Origin: Clostridiaceae bacterium
GTDB taxonomy: Bacteria > Bacillota > Clostridia > Saccharofermentanales > UBA5734
Reading direction: 5' to 3'
Length of the DNA stretch: 8,672 nucleotides
Assembly: GCA_012729935.1 (NCBI GenBank)
Contig: JAAYBY010000319.1
Coordinates: 1-8,672, forward strand
In this document: piece after piece, positions 6,219-8,672 of the stretch
Layout of the letters: each line of letters starts with the position of its first letter
Position numbering within the stretch: position 1 is the first letter of the stretch
Translations under genes and position numbers: made by a program
Notes under the pieces: model-generated
Seen by the model: only the letters and a program-made list of their open reading frames with translations
Database searches by the model: none
What the model was told of the DNA's origin: nothing

Positions 6219-6956
6219 TCACGATGACTTTTTCAAATCCAGTGCTTTCCCCTTACTGAACAAATACTGCTTAAACGCCTGCGGAGACCGGCTGATGATC
6301 AGCTCTTCAGGAACGCCGGCCGCTTCAATCAGACCTTGTGACTGGTTCAGCTGACCGACCTTGACACTGACATGCGCATCGCTGCTCAGAACAAGGCCGA
6401 CACCCTGTTTGACCGCTTCTCTGGCGATCTCCAGACAGTTATCGTAACTGCCCTTACGCGTCCCTTTGAAGGAACTGTTGTTGATCTCAATCAACTTGTT
6501 GTGATCCCGCGCTCCTTTGACGAAAGCTGGAATATCCAGCTCGAAGGCCGGATTGCCGGGATGGCCGATGATATCGACAAACGGATGCTCCATCACGGCC
6601 AGCATACCTTCCGTGTGCTGGAGGCGGTTTGTCGCGTTGATGACCAGATCATGGTAGCTGGCGATGACGACATCCAGTTTATCGATCCACGGTTTTTCGA
6701 CATCGAGTCCGCCCTGATAATCGAGGATATTCGCTTCAATTCCGCGCAGTATCTCGACGCCGTACAGATTCCTGGGCAGCATCGTCAGCGCCGCAAAATG
6801 AATCCACTGAGGTCCGCCCGGCATGGCAAAACTGTGGTCGGTAATCGCAATCATTTTCAGTCCGATTTCAGCAGCCCTGCGCGCGTTTTCCTCGATGGTG
6901 CTGTAAGCGTGGCCGCTTGACAGCGAATGGATATGTAAATCGACGGTGTGGTTCAT
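6219..6956 (-). CDS. PHP-domain metal-dependent phosphoesterase, YcdX type
   Basis: This 245-residue protein is a PHP-domain hydrolase of the YcdX group, cytoplasmic trinuclear-metal phosphatases with unassigned natural substrates. All nine metal ligands I remember for E. coli YcdX have counterparts shifted by one residue: His8 and His10 in DLHIHSLSSGH, His16, His41 in AITDHSF, Glu74 in GIEANI, His102 in ASYHD, His132 in IIGHPGNP, and Asp193 and His195 in LSSDAH. The length equals that of YcdX. AAAGGA lies about eleven bases before ATG 6956, somewhat distant. The AtuA gene follows 96 bases downstream on the same strand; the isomerase-like gene is divergent. The order suggests the PHP enzyme is the first gene of the operon. 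Histidinol-phosphatase is a more distant alternative; the ligand set favours YcdX. Confidence 0.9.
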   Translation of the reverse strand: MNHTVDLHIHSLSSGHAYSTIEENARRAAEIGLKMIAITDHSFAMPGGPQWIHFAALTMLPRNLYGVEILRGIEANILDYQGGLDVEKPWIDKLDVVIASYHDLVINATNRLQHTEGMLAVMEHPFVDIIGHPGNPAFELDIPAFVKGARDHNKLIEINNSSFKGTRKGSYDNCLEIAREAVKQGVGLVLSSDAHVSVKVGQLNQSQGLIEAAGVPEELIISRSPQAFKQYLFSKGKALDLKKSS

Positions 6957-6985
6957 AGTCTATTCATTCCTTTCCAGACACATAC

Positions 6986-7000
6986 CGTCTATTTTAGACG
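6986..7000. promoter_or_regulatory. Perfect palindrome, possible operator
   Basis: CGTCTA-TTT-TAGACG has six-base perfect arms around three T's. It lies in the divergent spacer between the PHP and isomerase-like genes and covers the predicted -10 of the PHP promoter, the position expected for a repressor site. No T-run follows on either strand, so a terminator is unlikely. Confidence 0.4.
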
Positions 7001-7019
7001 ATCCCGCATGGAAACGCAA
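6991..7019 (-). promoter_or_regulatory. Possible promoter of the PHP-AtuA-DUF4387 operon
   Basis: On the minus strand TTGCGT (7014-7019) is followed after 17 bases by TAAAAT (6991-6996). The -10 is good and the -35 keeps only TTG of the consensus. The start would be near 6984, leaving a leader of about 28 bases that contains the ribosome binding site. Confidence 0.4.
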
Positions 7020-7075
7020 AGAGATCGACACTTTCCGGTTCGTCTGACACCGTTTCATTCTGTTGGCAGAAACGG

Positions 7076-7081
7076 TACAAT
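7076..7081 (+). promoter_or_regulatory. Possible -10 element of the isomerase-like gene
   Basis: TACAAT is one base from consensus and 40 bases before ATG 7122. No acceptable -35 lies at 16-18 bases; CTGACA at 7044-7049 is close to consensus but 26 bases away. An activator-dependent promoter is possible. Confidence 0.3.
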
Positions 7082-7107
7082 AAGACTACCGTCACGGGAT
7101 CAGATAC

Positions 7108-7113
7108 GGAGGG
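7108..7113 (+). promoter_or_regulatory. Ribosome binding site of the isomerase-like gene
   Basis: GGAGGG sits eight bases before ATG 7122. It fixes the start there, although the frame is open back to an ATG at 6948 inside the divergent PHP gene. Confidence 0.75.
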
Positions 7114-7121
7114 ATTCATCA

Positions 7122-8459
7122 ATGAAAATTGGCTTCGCGGTTTTAACTCACGATGATTATTATGACGCTCTGGCACAGCAGCTGACACATCAGGCCATAC
7201 AGACGTTGACAGATGCGGGCATTGAGCTGGTCGTATCTGATAGTCCGCTCACATCGCAGCACGACGCTGTCCAAAGCAGTGTCTCTTTTCTGGGGCAGGA
7301 TGTTGATGGTGTGATTCTCTTTTTATCATCCTGGATGGAATGTCCTGTTCCAATGACACTGATCCAGGAGCTCGGTCATCTGCCGCTGATGATGTGGGGC
7401 GTACCGATGGTTATGATTGATGGTATCCGGCAGAGCACCGGATCCTATGTTTCGTTTGCCATGTTCCAGGGCGTCCTCGATCGTCTGGATCAGCGCTGCA
7501 TCCGGTTGCTGGGCGCACCGGACGACCCGGAGACGGTCCGACAGGCTGTTCTGTTCTGTCAGGTGTCTGCTGCTGCAAAAAAGATGAAGCGATCACGGAT
7601 CGGATTGGTCGGCTATTCGGCGATGAGTATTTATCCCGGGACCTTTGATCATTTGCTGCTACGCCGAAAGATTGGACCGGAGATCGTTCACATAGACTCC
7701 TATTCGGTCATTAGAAGAGCTGAAAATCTGGATGAACAGTCTGTAGAGAACCAGATCAACTGGCTGCGCAGCCGCTCCCGAATTGATGATCGTGTGCCGG
7801 ATTCGGCAATCAGCCGCGCTGCTGCCGTCACAGTGGCCTTACAACAGTTGACCCAGGAACTGGACCTAGATGGGATTAACGTCAAATGCCAGCCTGAGTT
7901 TTCCAAAGAATTCGGCTCGGTGGCCTGTGTCCCGGTTTCGTCGCTGGCGGACATGGGTGTGGTGAGCAGCTGTGAAGGTGATATTCCGTGTTCCGTTTCC
8001 ATGCTTCTATTACATTTTTTATCCGGACAGACGACCAGTTATGGGGATAGCATCAACCATGTTGATAATGTCTTGACGCTGTCGGCCTGCGGGTTCATGC
8101 CTTACAGTTTTGCTGATGAAAAGGATCGGCTGATTTGTCCGTTCATGCCGCATCCGGGATTCAAAGGTATACAAAACAGCTTTGTTGCCAGATCCGGCAA
8201 AATGACCATCCTGCGCATAACTGAAGGCGTTGGCTCCTATAAGCTCCTGCTGATGACCGGTAAAGCCCGGACAGACAGTCAGCTCCGTCAGGGAATCATG
8301 CCCAGCGTTGATGTTGATATTGATGGATCCATGCTCGAAGTTGTCAAACGATACAACGGTCAACATTATGCATTTGGCTACGGCGACTGGTCAGAGGCAG
8401 TTGATATGTATGGTCGGATCACAGGTATCGAAGTTGAGCAGATGGCTGAAAAACAGTGA
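7122..8459 (+). CDS. L-fucose/L-arabinose isomerase-fold protein
   Basis: This 445-residue cytoplasmic protein resembles the ketol isomerases that interconvert aldoses and ketoses with a Mn2+ ion. The N-terminal half has Rossmann-like strands (MKIGFAVLTHDDYYDAL; DGVILFLSSWMECP at 62-75; IGLVGYSAMSIYP at 160-172). The C-terminal half has the metal-site pattern: Glu285 in SSCEGDIPCSVSMLLLHFLSG, Asp309 in YGDS, and His415 in NGQHYAFGYGDW. The 24-residue distance from Glu285 to Asp309 equals that between Glu337 and Asp361 of E. coli FucI as I recall it. The protein is about 145 residues shorter than FucI, so it belongs to a shorter related family whose members are often annotated only as fucose isomerase-like. 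Its sugar cannot be named: no kinase, aldolase or transporter is nearby. The start is set by GGAGGG; no terminator is evident downstream. Confidence 0.75.
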   Translation: MKIGFAVLTHDDYYDALAQQLTHQAIQTLTDAGIELVVSDSPLTSQHDAVQSSVSFLGQDVDGVILFLSSWMECPVPMTLIQELGHLPLMMWGVPMVMIDGIRQSTGSYVSFAMFQGVLDRLDQRCIRLLGAPDDPETVRQAVLFCQVSAAAKKMKRSRIGLVGYSAMSIYPGTFDHLLLRRKIGPEIVHIDSYSVIRRAENLDEQSVENQINWLRSRSRIDDRVPDSAISRAAAVTVALQQLTQELDLDGINVKCQPEFSKEFGSVACVPVSSLADMGVVSSCEGDIPCSVSMLLLHFLSGQTTSYGDSINHVDNVLTLSACGFMPYSFADEKDRLICPFMPHPGFKGIQNSFVARSGKMTILRITEGVGSYKLLLMTGKARTDSQLRQGIMPSVDVDIDGSMLEVVKRYNGQHYAFGYGDWSEAVDMYGRITGIEVEQMAEKQ

Positions 8460-8535
8460 TCAGACCATCAGCAGCTCGTACGGCAACTCACCGATGTGGC
8501 AATTAACACTGGCAAGCAATTGCAGAAAATCACAG
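8460..8535 (+). other. Spacer between isomerase-like gene and tRNA promoter
   Basis: I see no gene, convincing terminator hairpin or repeat here. Transcripts of the isomerase-like gene might therefore run into the tRNA gene. Confidence 0.4.
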
Positions 8536-8564
8536 TTGACAGAAAACCGATTATAAACTAATAT
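8536..8564 (+). promoter_or_regulatory. Promoter of the tRNA-Arg gene
   Basis: A perfect TTGACA (8536-8541) is followed after 17 bases by TAATAT (8559-8564). The alternative -10 TATTAT at 8562-8567 is nearer consensus but gives a 20-base spacer. Transcription would start about seven bases before the mature tRNA. Confidence 0.65.
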
Positions 8565-8577
8565 TATCAATGCGTAT

Positions 8578-8654
<77 letters not shown>

Positions 8655-8672
8655 AGTGAAAAACCCTGAGAC

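Noticed and set aside
6372..6920. 182-residue open frame on the plus strand opposite the PHP gene
   Set aside because: The minus-strand PHP protein has every family ligand in place; the plus-strand frame has no recognisable motif or SD and is a mirror frame of a long real gene.
7063..7068. TTGGCA as -35 of the isomerase-like gene
   Set aside because: It is only seven bases from TACAAT and no other -10 lies at 16-18 bases downstream.
6948..7121. 58-residue N-terminal extension of the isomerase-like protein
   Set aside because: It would start inside the divergent PHP gene, cross the promoter region and lacks family resemblance, whereas ATG 7122 has GGAGGG at eight bases.

Overview
The window looks like chromosomal DNA from a Firmicute, most likely a clostridia-like lineage of moderate GC (about half by eye). 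The main reasons are the gene order Mini-III RNase, rlmB, sigH-type sigma factor, which is characteristic of that phylum; strong purine-rich Shine-Dalgarno sites before nearly every gene; and a tRNA gene with an encoded CCA end. I cannot name a genus. I see no phage, transposon or CRISPR elements, and no gene-free stretch longer than about 165 bases.

Region 1 (1-3037, + strand) is a tight run of four genes: the 3' end of a Mini-III ribonuclease (mrnC), an RlmB-type 23S rRNA 2'-O-ribose methyltransferase with an unusual repeat-bearing basic N-terminus, a SigH-like sigma-70 factor, and a 433-residue predicted lipoprotein whose ribosome binding site lies in the last codons of sigH. mrnC and rlmB overlap by 38 bases, and the remaining junctions are 4-5 bases, so this is very probably one transcription unit. 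Two usual members of this neighbourhood are absent: yacP between rlmB and sigH, and rpmG-secE-nusG after sigH.

Region 2 (3068-4417) holds two divergent genes: a Cys-based tyrosine/serine phosphatase on the minus strand and a YaiI/YqxD (DUF188) protein on the plus strand. They share a 105-base spacer in which two face-to-face promoters appear to overlap.

Region 3 (4391-6956, minus strand) reads PHP-domain YcdX-type metal phosphoesterase, then an AtuA/DUF1446 family protein, then a DUF4387 protein. The last two are a recurrent but biochemically poorly defined pair. A hairpin-rich leader abuts the AtuA ribosome binding site. The DUF4387 gene overlaps the end of yaiI tail-to-tail by 27 bases.

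Region 4 (6957-8672, + strand) has a 165-base divergent intergenic region containing a perfect palindrome over the predicted PHP -10 element, a 445-residue protein related to the L-fucose/L-arabinose isomerase fold, and a tRNA-Arg(ACG) behind a consensus-like promoter. Regions 3 and 4 together may form a small carbohydrate or organic-acid module, but no transporter, kinase or aldolase in the window identifies the substrate. The least understood part is the PHP-AtuA-DUF4387 set with its regulatory DNA; no element of the window is clearly a wholly new system.
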